Shown: piece by piece, positions 15,982 to 23,610 of the stretch
Numbering within the stretch: position 1 is the stretch's first letter
Layout of the letters: each line of letters begins with the position of its first letter
NCBI GenBank assembly: GCA_018267365.1
Contig: JAFDYQ010000046.1
Span: forward strand, 1-32,791
Direction of reading: 5' to 3'
DNA from: Bacteroidota bacterium
GTDB taxonomy: Bacteria; Bacteroidota; Bacteroidia; Chitinophagales; LD1
DNA length: 32,791 bases
Notes under the pieces: model-generated
The model's input: only the letters and a program-made list of their open reading frames with translations
Told to the model about the DNA's origin: nothing
Database searches by the model: none
Position numbers and translations under genes: made by a program

Positions 15982-17644
15982 AATATCAGGATACATCTTT
16001 CTCGTGCTCGTAGTGCTGGCGCTGGGCTTCTTCATATATGTCAAGTGGGGCATCGCTCCTGATGTGCCACAGATAGCAGATAAACACGCGCTCGATCTGG
16101 AGCGTCAGAAACTGGGCGACAATTTCTACAAGATAGGACACAACTGGCTGCGCAAAAGCGACAGCGGCCTGTGGGAGGAATACGTGGAGGGTGCCCCCTT
16201 TGACCGCGGTGTGATAGCGGGTAAACTGACAAAGGAACTATCCTATGAGCAAGAAGCAGCCTTTGTAGAACAGATACACAAACTGGTACCTAACAACAAA
16301 TATCTACACCTGCTCGGCTACCTCACGCGCATCTTCAATCGCAACCTGGTGCACAATCTCCCCGATGAATACCGCGATGAGATATACGGTGAGTCGCTCA
16401 CTGCTTCACATGACTTTGACTTCGTGAGCCCGCCCTATGAGCGCCTGCTAAACTATCACGCCGCACACGACATAGGCCATGCCATGCAGAGCCTCGCGCT
16501 GGTAGGCTGTACATCGTTTGGCGCGTGGGATGAATATACAGAGGACTCTACGCTGCTGATAGGGCGTAACTTTGATTTCTATGCCGGCGATAAGTTTGCA
16601 GAGAATAAGATCGTATTCTTTTGCAAGCCGACAGACGGCCACAAGTTTGCCATGATCACCTGGGCCGGTATGATGGGCTGCGTCTCCGGCATGAACGACC
16701 AGGGGCTGACCGTGACTATCAATGCCGCCAAGTCTGATATGCCTACTGCCTCTGCCACACCTATCTCTATCCTGGCGCGCGAGATACTGCAGCATGCAGG
16801 CAATATAGATGAGGCCTACGCTATCGCAAAGAAGCGCAAGACCTTTGTATCGGAGAGCCTGCTCATAGGCTCTGCGGCAGATCATGCTACGGCTCTGATA
16901 GAGAAGTCAACAAGAAAGACCGCCCTGCTGCGTGCAGATCATCATGAGCAGCTCTGTACCAATCACTACCAGAGCGACTCCTTTAAGACTGACAAGAACA
17001 ACATAGACAATATCCGCACGAGTGCATCTGAGTATCGCTATGAGCGCCTGCAAGAGTTGCTGAAGGAGAATCCGAAACTGGACTACAAATCTGTAGCAAA
17101 AATCCTCCGCGATCAGCGCGGCAAGGGAGGAAAAGACATAGGCCTGGCCAATGAGAAAGCAGTCAATCAACTGCTCAGTCACCACTCGGTGATCTTTGAG
17201 CCGGAGAAAGGGCTGATGTGGGTGTCTACCCAGCCATTTCAGCTGGGAGCATATGAGTGCTACGATCTTAATAAGGTCTTCAGCGAAGCGGCCACCTACT
17301 CCAGCAATAAAGAGATACGCGAGGAAAGCCTGACCATACCTGCCGACTCCTTCCTGCTCACAGATGGCTGGCAGCGCTTTGTCGCTTTCAAGAAAGCAAA
17401 AGAGGACATCAAAGAGATACTGAAGGATCAGAAGAAAGATGACGGCACTGTGGCTCCCGCCATGCTTCGTTCTAATCCAAACAGCTGGGAAGCCTACTAC
17501 TGGGTAGGTGAACTCAAGCGCCATGAAGGCCAGCGCTCCGAGTCCAATATTTTCTATGAGCAGGCCCTGGCGCGTGAGATCAATGATAGCAGTGAGGTGT
17601 ATAAGATCCGGAAGCTGATCAAAGAAAACGAACAACAGAAATGA
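15965..17644 (+). CDS. C45-family autoproteolytic acyltransferase/hydrolase (Ntn fold)
   Basis: The 559-residue protein has an N-terminal membrane anchor (about residues 7-27), then a region of about 150 residues, then the acyl-CoA:6-aminopenicillanate-acyltransferase-like Ntn domain. The likely self-cleavage nucleophile is Cys182 in LVGCTSFGAW, followed by the family blocks LLIGRNFDF, GMMGCVSGMNDQGLTV and the NHYQSDSF motif. Cleavage before Cys182 would expose the catalytic amine. The family hydrolyses or transfers acyl amides and esters. In the pigment locus it could join or cut the ester between aryl-polyene and dialkylresorcinol (inference). The C-terminal 60 residues look like a short helical TPR-like hairpin. 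Its stop overlaps acpS by 4 nt. Confidence 0.85.
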   Translation: MKRLLKISGYIFLVLVVLALGFFIYVKWGIAPDVPQIADKHALDLERQKLGDNFYKIGHNWLRKSDSGLWEEYVEGAPFDRGVIAGKLTKELSYEQEAAFVEQIHKLVPNNKYLHLLGYLTRIFNRNLVHNLPDEYRDEIYGESLTASHDFDFVSPPYERLLNYHAAHDIGHAMQSLALVGCTSFGAWDEYTEDSTLLIGRNFDFYAGDKFAENKIVFFCKPTDGHKFAMITWAGMMGCVSGMNDQGLTVTINAAKSDMPTASATPISILAREILQHAGNIDEAYAIAKKRKTFVSESLLIGSAADHATALIEKSTRKTALLRADHHEQLCTNHYQSDSFKTDKNNIDNIRTSASEYRYERLQELLKENPKLDYKSVAKILRDQRGKGGKDIGLANEKAVNQLLSHHSVIFEPEKGLMWVSTQPFQLGAYECYDLNKVFSEAATYSSNKEIREESLTIPADSFLLTDGWQRFVAFKKAKEDIKEILKDQKKDDGTVAPAMLRSNPNSWEAYYWVGELKRHEGQRSESNIFYEQALAREINDSSEVYKIRKLIKENEQQK

Positions 17645-18012
17645 TACTCGGTATCGGTACAGACATCATAGAGGTAGAGCGCGTAGCCCGGGCTATAGAG
17701 AAGGAGGCCTTTAAGAAGAAGGTCTTCTCAGAGCGTGAGATCAGCTACTGCGACTCGCAAAAGAAAGGCGAGAGCTATGCAGCGCGCTTCGCTGCCAAGG
17801 AAGCCTTCTTCAAGGCGATGGGCACTGGCTGGCGCGAGGGTATGGGCATCACAGAGGTAGAAGTACTAAACGATGAACTGGGAAAGCCAAGCATATACCT
17901 GAGTGGTAAGGCCCTCGAAGTGTTTGAGCAAAAAGGGGCGACGCATGTGCATGTATCGCTATCTCATATCAAGACGCAGGCGGTAGCCTATGTGATCATA
18001 GAGAAGCAATAG
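17641..18012 (+). CDS. acpS: Holo-ACP synthase-type 4'-phosphopantetheinyl transferase
   Basis: This 123-residue enzyme moves phosphopantetheine from CoA to a serine of acyl carrier proteins. The AcpS signatures are complete: GIGTDIIEVERV with metal ligand Asp8, and ARFAAKEAFFKAMGTG with Glu54, plus HVSLSHIKTQAVAYVI near the C-terminus. Its length is typical. Its place inside the pigment operon suggests that it serves the pathway's own carrier proteins, which are not encoded in this window. It could also be the only AcpS of the cell and serve fatty acid synthesis. It follows the C45 gene with an ATGA overlap. The heptamer array begins right at its stop codon. Confidence 0.95.
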   Translation: MILGIGTDIIEVERVARAIEKEAFKKKVFSEREISYCDSQKKGESYAARFAAKEAFFKAMGTGWREGMGITEVEVLNDELGKPSIYLSGKALEVFEQKGATHVHVSLSHIKTQAVAYVIIEKQ

Positions 18013-18094
18013 ATCTAAGAGTCAAGACCCGAGAACCGAGAACCAAGAACCAAGATCCAAGAAGGACGAGAAAAGAACCAAGAGTCAAGACAAT
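18011..18094 (+). repeat. Twelve-unit degenerate 7-bp tandem array between acpS and the ligase gene
   Basis: From 18011 the sequence falls into 12 consecutive 7-mers in one register. Ten begin AGA and resemble AGAACCA (three exact copies at 18039, 18046 and 18074; AGAGTCA at 18018 and 18081). Only the unit at 18067 departs strongly. The array overlaps the last two bases of the acpS stop codon and ends 13 nt before the ligase GTG start. The plus strand is nearly free of T and very purine-rich. It belongs to the same family as the arrays at 3983-4157. Confidence 0.8.
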
Positions 18095-18107
18095 ACAGAG
18101 TGTACAC

Positions 18108-19388
18108 GTGCTACCAGAGATAGAGACTAAACCACAGGCAGAGATCAAAGCCTTTCAGGAAGAGAAACTGAGAGAGGCTTTAGGATATCTTGCGCAGCAC
18201 TCACCATACTACAAAGAGATGTTTGCGAAGCATCGGATAGACGTCACATCTATCAGGACTATCGGAGATCTGCAGCAGCTACCCACTACATCCAAAGAAG
18301 ACTTTAGCAAGCATAATGATGCCTTCCTATGCATAGAGCGGGGTCTGGTGGCGGACTACTGTACTACCTCCGGCACTACCGGCGGCTCGGTGGTAGTTGC
18401 TCTTACAGCCAAAGACATAGACCGCCTGGCATACAATGAGGCTATCTCCTTTGCCTGTGCGGGTGGCAATGCCGGTGATATATATCAACTGATGCTGACA
18501 CTGGACCGCCACTTTATGGCGGGGATGGCGTACTACTCTGGCATCCATAAACTAGGTGCCTCTACTGTCCGCGTGGGCCCCGGTCCGCCGCAGATGCAGG
18601 TAGAGAATATCCTGCGATTCAGGCCTACTACACTGGTAGCTGTGCCTTCCTTCTTGCTGCGCCTGGCTGAGTACGCGGAGGCAAATGGTATCGATCTCAA
18701 TCAGTCATCTGTGAAGAGTGCCGTATGTATCGGTGAGTCCGTCAGAGATGCAGCCTTTGCAGAAAATGAACTGGCCTCACGCTTACGTAGCAAGTGGAAC
18801 ATCAAACTCTACTCTACTTATGCTTCGTCAGAGATGCAGACAGCTTTCACCGAGTGTAGTGAGGGGCATGGCGGGCATCATCATCCGGAGCTGCTGATCG
18901 TGGAAATACTGGATAACGCGGGCCATCAACTGCCCACCGGTGAATATGGCGAGGTGACTATCACCAGCCTCGGTGTAGAGGGTATGCCGCTGCTGCGCTA
19001 TCGCACGGGTGATATCTGCGCCTACTATGATGAGCCGTGTACTTGTGGCCGTACTACGCTGCGCCTCTCCCCTGTCTCCGGCCGCAAGAACCAGATGATC
19101 AAGTACAAGGGTACGACTATCTATCCGCCTGCCATACAGGATGCGCTCAGCACCGTGCGCGAGATACAGGACTATATTATACAGATATCGAAGAGCGACA
19201 TAGATACAGACGATATCCTGATATACATATGTCAGAATGGGAATCATGATGCTACCGAGCAGAAGATACGTGCCGCACTACAGTCGCATATACGAGTGAT
19301 ACCACAGCTGAGCTTTGTATCTACAGCTACGCTGCAGGAGATGCGCCCGACCCATAGCCGCAAGCCCATGACGGTTATTTTCAAGTAA
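18108..19388 (+). CDS. Phenylacetate-CoA-ligase-like adenylate-forming enzyme
   Basis: The 426-residue protein starts with GTG at 18108; the next in-frame ATG (residue 38) would remove conserved sequence. The ATP-binding loop TTSGTTG is at residues 87-93, and other adenylation motifs are YASSEM, LLRYRTGD (about 298-305) and the ISGRKNQMIKYKGTTIYP-like C-terminal hinge (here VSGRKNQMIKYKG). A CTCGR segment matches the zinc-like Cys pair of PaaK relatives. Such enzymes activate aromatic acids as adenylates and pass them to CoA or a carrier protein. Here the natural substrate is 4-coumarate made by the neighbouring ammonia-lyase, to prime aryl-polyene synthesis (inference). It is the last gene of the plus-strand operon. 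Confidence 0.87.
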   Translation: MLPEIETKPQAEIKAFQEEKLREALGYLAQHSPYYKEMFAKHRIDVTSIRTIGDLQQLPTTSKEDFSKHNDAFLCIERGLVADYCTTSGTTGGSVVVALTAKDIDRLAYNEAISFACAGGNAGDIYQLMLTLDRHFMAGMAYYSGIHKLGASTVRVGPGPPQMQVENILRFRPTTLVAVPSFLLRLAEYAEANGIDLNQSSVKSAVCIGESVRDAAFAENELASRLRSKWNIKLYSTYASSEMQTAFTECSEGHGGHHHPELLIVEILDNAGHQLPTGEYGEVTITSLGVEGMPLLRYRTGDICAYYDEPCTCGRTTLRLSPVSGRKNQMIKYKGTTIYPPAIQDALSTVREIQDYIIQISKSDIDTDDILIYICQNGNHDATEQKIRAALQSHIRVIPQLSFVSTATLQEMRPTHSRKPMTVIFK

Positions 19389-19390
19389 GA

Positions 19391-20125
19391 TCAGGTGTAG
19401 AGACCGCCATTCACGTGTATCACCTCACCGGTCACGTACGAGGCATCTTTAGAGGCGAGGAAGGCTACGACACCCGCCACCTCTTCGGCTTCGCCGAAAC
19501 GCTGCATCGGGATCACATTGCGGTATGGGGTAGGATCTATGGCCTCAGTCATATCTGTCTTGATAAAGCCGGGTGCCACACAGTTCACCGTCACTCCTCT
19601 CCTGCCTACCTCCTGAGCGAGTGCTTTGGTAGCGCCTATTACCCCAGCCTTGGAGGCGGAGTAGTTGACCTGACCAGGCAGCCCTTTGATACCGGATAGC
19701 GAGACGACATTGATGATGCGGCCAAAGCGTTTGGCCATCATGCCCTGCACGAGAGCTTTGGTCACGTAGAAGAAGGAATCGAGATTTGTCTTTAGTACAG
19801 AGTCCCAGTCTGCATCAGGCATCATGAGCATGAGGTTATCCTTGCGGATGCCGGCGTTATTGACCAGTACTTCTATCACCTTATCTGGATGAGCTTCTAC
19901 CCACGTGCCCAGTACGGCTTGTATCTCTTCCTTAAAGCCTACATCAAACCTCAGCAATTCTCCATCAGCACCATGCTCGCGTATGAGTGTGAGTGTCTTA
20001 TTGGCCTCCTCCTCATTGCGCTGAAAGTTGACGATCACATAGTAGCCCATCTGAGCGAGGCGCACACTCACTGCCCGACCTATACCTCTCGATCCTCCTG
20101 TCACCAGTGCATACTTCATACTCAT
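19391..20125 (-). CDS. fabG: 3-oxoacyl-ACP reductase (SDR family)
   Basis: This 244-residue classical short-chain dehydrogenase would reduce 3-oxoacyl-ACP with NADPH in the polyene elongation cycle. Visible are TGGSRGIG (9-16), the NFQR basic segment after strand 2, NNAG (89-92), Asn114, and the catalytic Ser142, Tyr155 and Lys159 in NYSASKAG. The C-terminus VTGEVIHVNGGLYT is typical of FabG. It is the second gene of a two-gene minus operon, overlapping the ammonia-lyase stop by 4 nt. Its stop lies 2 nt from the stop of the convergent ligase gene. Given the context it is probably dedicated to the pigment pathway and not the housekeeping FabG, which normally sits with fabD or acpP. Confidence 0.92.
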   Translation of the reverse strand: MSMKYALVTGGSRGIGRAVSVRLAQMGYYVIVNFQRNEEEANKTLTLIREHGADGELLRFDVGFKEEIQAVLGTWVEAHPDKVIEVLVNNAGIRKDNLMLMMPDADWDSVLKTNLDSFFYVTKALVQGMMAKRFGRIINVVSLSGIKGLPGQVNYSASKAGVIGATKALAQEVGRRGVTVNCVAPGFIKTDMTEAIDPTPYRNVIPMQRFGEAEEVAGVVAFLASKDASYVTGEVIHVNGGLYT

Positions 20126-21654
20126 GCTTCTATGTCTGTTTCTTTCAGTAATTCTTTGATGCGGGCCAAATCGGCGTACTTGGGCTCATCGGCACCTATT
20201 GGTTTCGCTACCTGCCTTACGGCATTGTAGAAGGATTCCACCTTCGGTGAAAGCTGCTCTGTGACCTCCAGTGCCTCTATAGCCTCTACCACCGCCATGG
20301 TGTGGATGGCCAGCACCTCAAACGTATTGTCTATCACGCGGGCGCAGATCAGCGCTGCATTGCTGCCCATGCTCACGAGATCCTGATTGTCGTTATTGCT
20401 CGGTATGCTATGCACATACATCGGATTGGAGAGCGTCTGATTCTCTGCTACAGTAGAGGTAGCAGTGTACTGTATGCCCTGTAGGCCAAAATTAAGGCCT
20501 ATCGTATTGCGATTGATAAACGGAGGCAGTTTGCCATTCAGCTTATCATTCAGCAGATAGTTGAGCTGGCGGTCTGCCATCATGGATAGCTTGGTGATAG
20601 CTATTTTCAGTTTATCCATCTCCAGGCCTATGTAGTCTCCGTGGAAGTTGCCACCATGATAGATATCCTTGCGCTGATGATCTACTACGGGATTATCACT
20701 GACAGAGTTGAGTTCATCATTGACTATCATCGCGGCATGCTCTATCGTATCATACACGGGGCCCAGTATCTGCGGTACACAGCGTATAGAGTAGTATTCC
20801 TGCACCTTCTCTACAAAGTGTGTCTCATCTGTGGCCCGGTAGAGGTGCTCCTGGCGGCTGCGCAGCAGTCTGCTCTCAGAGAGCAGATCGCGCATCTGTG
20901 CGGCTATCGCGTTTTGGCCGCGGTGCTTCTTTACTTCATTGAGCGGCGCGGAGAAATGGTCTGCATAGGCGCGGAATATCTCATTGATAGTCGCAGAAAG
21001 CAGTACCGATATATGCAGGAGTTGCTTAGCCCTGTGTACATTGACCATGCCGATACCAGTCATACAGGAGGTACCATTCATCATGCCTAGCCCCTCGCGC
21101 AGGCGGATGGCAAAGGGTGTAAGCCCCACTGCACGGAGCGCCTCCGCTGCCGGTACTATGCAGTCCTGATAGTATACCTGCCCCTCACCTATGATAGCCA
21201 GGGCCATGTGTGCGAGCTGCACCAGATCGCCACTGGCGCCTACACCACCGTGGGTATAGATCACCGGGAGTACGTCATGATTGAGCATCTCTGCTATGAG
21301 TGCGAGGAGATCAGGATGGACCCCACTACGGCATTTGGCAAAGGTATTGAGCCTGTCCAGCAACATCGCCTTGGCATACAGTGGCGATAGCGGCTCGCCG
21401 AGGCCTGAGGCATGGCTCCGTATCAGATTGTACTGCAGCGCCAGGCGCTCAGCGTAGGGAACCTTGTACTGAGCCATAGGGCCAAAGCCGGTATTGATAC
21501 CGTATATGACCTTGTCTACGGAAAACTCCTTCAGAAACTGGAAGTTGGCATCTAACTCCTCTGCCAGTGAGGCGGATATCCTTATTTTCTCGCCGCCATA
21601 GATCACCTTGAAAAAATCCTCTGCACTAAGGTGGCTTTCATTCAACTCAACCAT
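20122..21654 (-). CDS. MIO-type aromatic amino acid ammonia-lyase, probably tyrosine-specific
   Basis: The 510-residue enzyme removes ammonia from an aromatic amino acid using the self-formed MIO group from Ala140-Ser141-Gly142 (GGVGASGDLVQL). The catalytic Tyr51 loop (KVIYGINTGFGPMAQY) and the later blocks YYSIRCVPQILGP, YHGGNFHGDYI and NPMYVHSIPSNNDNQD are intact. From memory these match the F. johnsoniae flexirubin-cluster tyrosine ammonia-lyase more closely than HutH of histidine breakdown, and no hut genes are near. The substrate pair at 80-81 is Ser-His, usually read as histidine-type, but the F. johnsoniae enzyme as I recall it has the same pair. The likely product is 4-coumarate for the ligase of the facing operon. 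It has its own promoter. Confidence 0.9.
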   Translation of the reverse strand: MVELNESHLSAEDFFKVIYGGEKIRISASLAEELDANFQFLKEFSVDKVIYGINTGFGPMAQYKVPYAERLALQYNLIRSHASGLGEPLSPLYAKAMLLDRLNTFAKCRSGVHPDLLALIAEMLNHDVLPVIYTHGGVGASGDLVQLAHMALAIIGEGQVYYQDCIVPAAEALRAVGLTPFAIRLREGLGMMNGTSCMTGIGMVNVHRAKQLLHISVLLSATINEIFRAYADHFSAPLNEVKKHRGQNAIAAQMRDLLSESRLLRSRQEHLYRATDETHFVEKVQEYYSIRCVPQILGPVYDTIEHAAMIVNDELNSVSDNPVVDHQRKDIYHGGNFHGDYIGLEMDKLKIAITKLSMMADRQLNYLLNDKLNGKLPPFINRNTIGLNFGLQGIQYTATSTVAENQTLSNPMYVHSIPSNNDNQDLVSMGSNAALICARVIDNTFEVLAIHTMAVVEAIEALEVTEQLSPKVESFYNAVRQVAKPIGADEPKYADLARIKELLKETDIEA

Positions 21655-21691
21655 TACCGATCGTCTGTCTTTTTGTTTAGGGTGTGACTAT

Positions 21692-21715
21692 CAAATATAT
21701 CCGATTTGCCCGGAT
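21692..21715 (-). promoter_or_regulatory. Promoter box and hairpin before the ammonia-lyase gene
   Basis: The minus strand reads TATATTTG (complement of 21692-21699), an exact TAnnTTTG, placing the start near 21685 and a leader of about 30 nt. No clear TTG lies at -33. ATCCG (21699-21703) pairs with CGGAT (21711-21715), so a small hairpin covers the spacer. On the plus strand this is followed by seven T, but no plus-strand gene needs a terminator here. It separates the ammonia-lyase operon from the exosortase module. Confidence 0.5.
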
Positions 21716-21737
21716 TTTTTTAACAGTATAGTAATAC

Positions 21738-22097
21738 TCAGCTGATGACTGGTACGAGGAGGACGCTAGACTCGGATACCGTCAGGGTAAATATGCGAGG
21801 CTCTCCGTCTCTCTGTGTAAAGGTGATCACTGCATGCTGCGGATCTGACCATTCTACCCTCACATTGCTATCATTGAGATCATCTGCAGCTACCTCAAAG
21901 TTCAGGCTGCCCTCGGGTATATCGCCGGCCCTGACCGCCATAGATACCTGAAAGGGATCGAGCGCAGATGCCTTGCGGGCGGTGATGGTGACTATCACCT
22001 TGCCATCGGCAGAGGAGCGTACCATCTTTACATCTTTGGGCTGGCCACAGGAGCCGAGCCCCAGCAGTAATATCATAACTGCGATATAGCGGTGCAT
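21738..22097 (-). CDS. Small lipoprotein at the end of the exosortase module
   Basis: This 119-residue protein has a clear lipoprotein signal: MHRYIAVMILLLGLGSC, lipidated Cys at residue 17. The mature part is a single beta-rich domain of about 100 residues (KVIVTITARKASALDPFQVSMAVRAGD, and RVEWSDPQHAVITFTQRDGE) with no motif that I recognise. It follows the exosortase-family gene by 30 nt on the same strand and is probably cotranscribed with it. It may be a partner of the sorting system or simply a passenger. A hairpin follows before the ammonia-lyase promoter. Confidence 0.75.
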   Translation of the reverse strand: MHRYIAVMILLLGLGSCGQPKDVKMVRSSADGKVIVTITARKASALDPFQVSMAVRAGDIPEGSLNFEVAADDLNDSNVRVEWSDPQHAVITFTQRDGEPRIFTLTVSESSVLLVPVIS

Positions 22098-22127
22098 AGC
22101 TTTGATTTTGGTGCAAAGAAAGCAGAA

Positions 22128-22688
22128 TTAAAACGAAGCAGCAGCGGGCCGGCGGCGGCGGATCCACCAGGCCAGCATGGCAAAGATGAAACTATAGCAA
22201 AGTGCTACATATACAAAGGAATGATTGATCCTGAAATAATAGTCAGAAGCATAGAGGAAAGTGAGACAAACGAACACCAGTCGTACCAGATTTATAAGCG
22301 CGACACCCAATAATCCGACGGGTATGAACCACAGTTTGTCCGTCCATGTGCCTTTGAAAAAAATGACAGTCGCCGCAAAAATGACCATAGCCGGTATAGC
22401 GAGACAGTGATCCTGTACCATTACGACTTTCATAGTGGGTCCGGCGGTGATATATATATCTATGCCACGGGAGTAAGCATTGTCTACAAATGGGCTCAGC
22501 AATGGCACTGTGATAGCGGCATATATACTGCCCAACCGGTATACAAAGTGCTCCCACCATACCGCCATGGCAGTGCCGGGTGCCTTGGCAAAATGATGAA
22601 AGACTTTCCAAAGAATATATGCGCCTATGATCCTGGCCGGGATATTAAACCGCTCTTCGCGCCACGCTTTTTGCAGAGCATCCATCAT
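22128..22688 (-). CDS. Exosortase/archaeosortase-family membrane transpeptidase
   Basis: The 186-residue polytopic protein has the three conserved positions of exosortases, placed at the edges of membrane segments: Cys95 (QDHCLAIPAM), Arg136 (INLVRLVFV) and His156 (RINHSFVY). Exosortases recognise PEP-CTERM-like tails (short motif, TM helix, basic end), cut there and pass the protein on to another anchor. The core is compact compared with proteobacterial EpsH-type enzymes and resembles the short Bacteroidota forms. A candidate substrate is two genes upstream (23611-23826). It overlaps the stop of the preceding membrane protein by 4 nt. Assignment to the exosortase X type of PID-CTERM systems is from memory and less certain than the family. 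Confidence 0.82.
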   Translation of the reverse strand: MMDALQKAWREERFNIPARIIGAYILWKVFHHFAKAPGTAMAVWWEHFVYRLGSIYAAITVPLLSPFVDNAYSRGIDIYITAGPTMKVVMVQDHCLAIPAMVIFAATVIFFKGTWTDKLWFIPVGLLGVALINLVRLVFVCLTFLYASDYYFRINHSFVYVALCYSFIFAMLAWWIRRRRPAAASF

Positions 22689-23569
22689 TTGTACCAGTAG
22701 TAGTCAGATATAATAAACATAACGCGCACCAGCAGGATAAAGCCGGTAATAACAGCTATACCCCGTGCATCCAGTTCCCTGATCTGATTGGGGTCCAGCC
22801 GGGTCTCATTGGCCTGGCCGGAGTAGCCGCGAATGATAAGGCCCGGCACCCATAGCAGCCCCATGATCATGTATACGAGAAAAAAAGACGGCAATTTAGG
22901 CAATGACAAAAAAGCTGCCAGAGGTATACACATCAGCATAGGGTATAAATAGTACCTCCTGATCGTTTCGCCTTGCTTTTTATGATTGAATACGGAGCCG
23001 CGGGATGGTGAAAACTGTATGGTAAACTGGAAGAAAAGGAATCCCAAAACCACATTGAGCATCATGACCAAAATAGCAGTACCAAAACGAACCGCATTGG
23101 GTACATAAAACCAATTGAACAGCACGGGTATACCCTGATACATATTGTCTCTGCCAAAGGAGTATGCGATGATGGGTACGACAGCCTGAGTGGATACATA
23201 AAGAATACTGCTCACCACCCACCAATAGCTGAGCGCAAACCATTTGTCTATTTTGCGCTGGGTATGCATGTACATACGGGATATAAGCAGCAGCGAAACA
23301 CTGAGTAGTGATAAGGGAGGCAATGCATACATCACCAATACCCTGTAGGTACCCCAATGCTGATTGTCATAGGGTCTGGAGTCTACCTTGGCAAAAGAGA
23401 AGTGCGTAGTATAGCCCAGCCTGACACTCAGTATAGCGATCAGCCCCTGATGAAAAAGGATGACGCAAGTGAACATCAACATGGCATAACAAAAAGAGGT
23501 GATCAAGCGGCCCCGTGTATGTACAGGCGTAAAACCTGCACTTTGAGTCCGTTTGATCACCTTGTTCAT
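22685..23569 (-). CDS. Multi-pass membrane protein of the exosortase module
   Basis: This 294-residue protein has about six to seven hydrophobic segments (near 25-48, 75-98, 110-135, 155-182, 208-225, 228-248 and 272-290) separated by short, often basic, loops. No catalytic motif is evident. It sits between the small CTERM protein and the exosortase, and its stop overlaps the exosortase start by 4 nt (ATGA), which argues for coupled translation and a shared role. I recall Bacteroidota exosortase loci with a dedicated associated membrane protein in this position, and this is the most likely identity. A chaperone or partner that presents the substrate is a reasonable guess, not shown by the sequence. 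Confidence 0.75.
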   Translation of the reverse strand: MNKVIKRTQSAGFTPVHTRGRLITSFCYAMLMFTCVILFHQGLIAILSVRLGYTTHFSFAKVDSRPYDNQHWGTYRVLVMYALPPLSLLSVSLLLISRMYMHTQRKIDKWFALSYWWVVSSILYVSTQAVVPIIAYSFGRDNMYQGIPVLFNWFYVPNAVRFGTAILVMMLNVVLGFLFFQFTIQFSPSRGSVFNHKKQGETIRRYYLYPMLMCIPLAAFLSLPKLPSFFLVYMIMGLLWVPGLIIRGYSGQANETRLDPNQIRELDARGIAVITGFILLVRVMFIISDYYWYK

Positions 23570-23610
23570 AGAAACTTTACCTGGTCTGTCTCAGCCGGGC
23601 TGTGCAGATC

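Noticed and set aside
16907..17635. A 242-residue minus-strand ORF opposite the C45 gene
   Set aside because: The plus-strand frame carries the conserved Ntn-hydrolase motifs throughout; the opposite ORF has no recognisable domain and no promoter or neighbour to support it.
18011..18107. The short regularly spaced repeat as a CRISPR array
   Set aside because: Units are 7 bp with no spacers, and no cas genes are present.
20122..21654. Annotation as histidine ammonia-lyase (HutH) of histidine degradation
   Set aside because: No hutU, hutI or hutG gene is near; it is coupled to fabG beside an aromatic-acid ligase, and its blocks resemble the flexirubin-type tyrosine ammonia-lyase.
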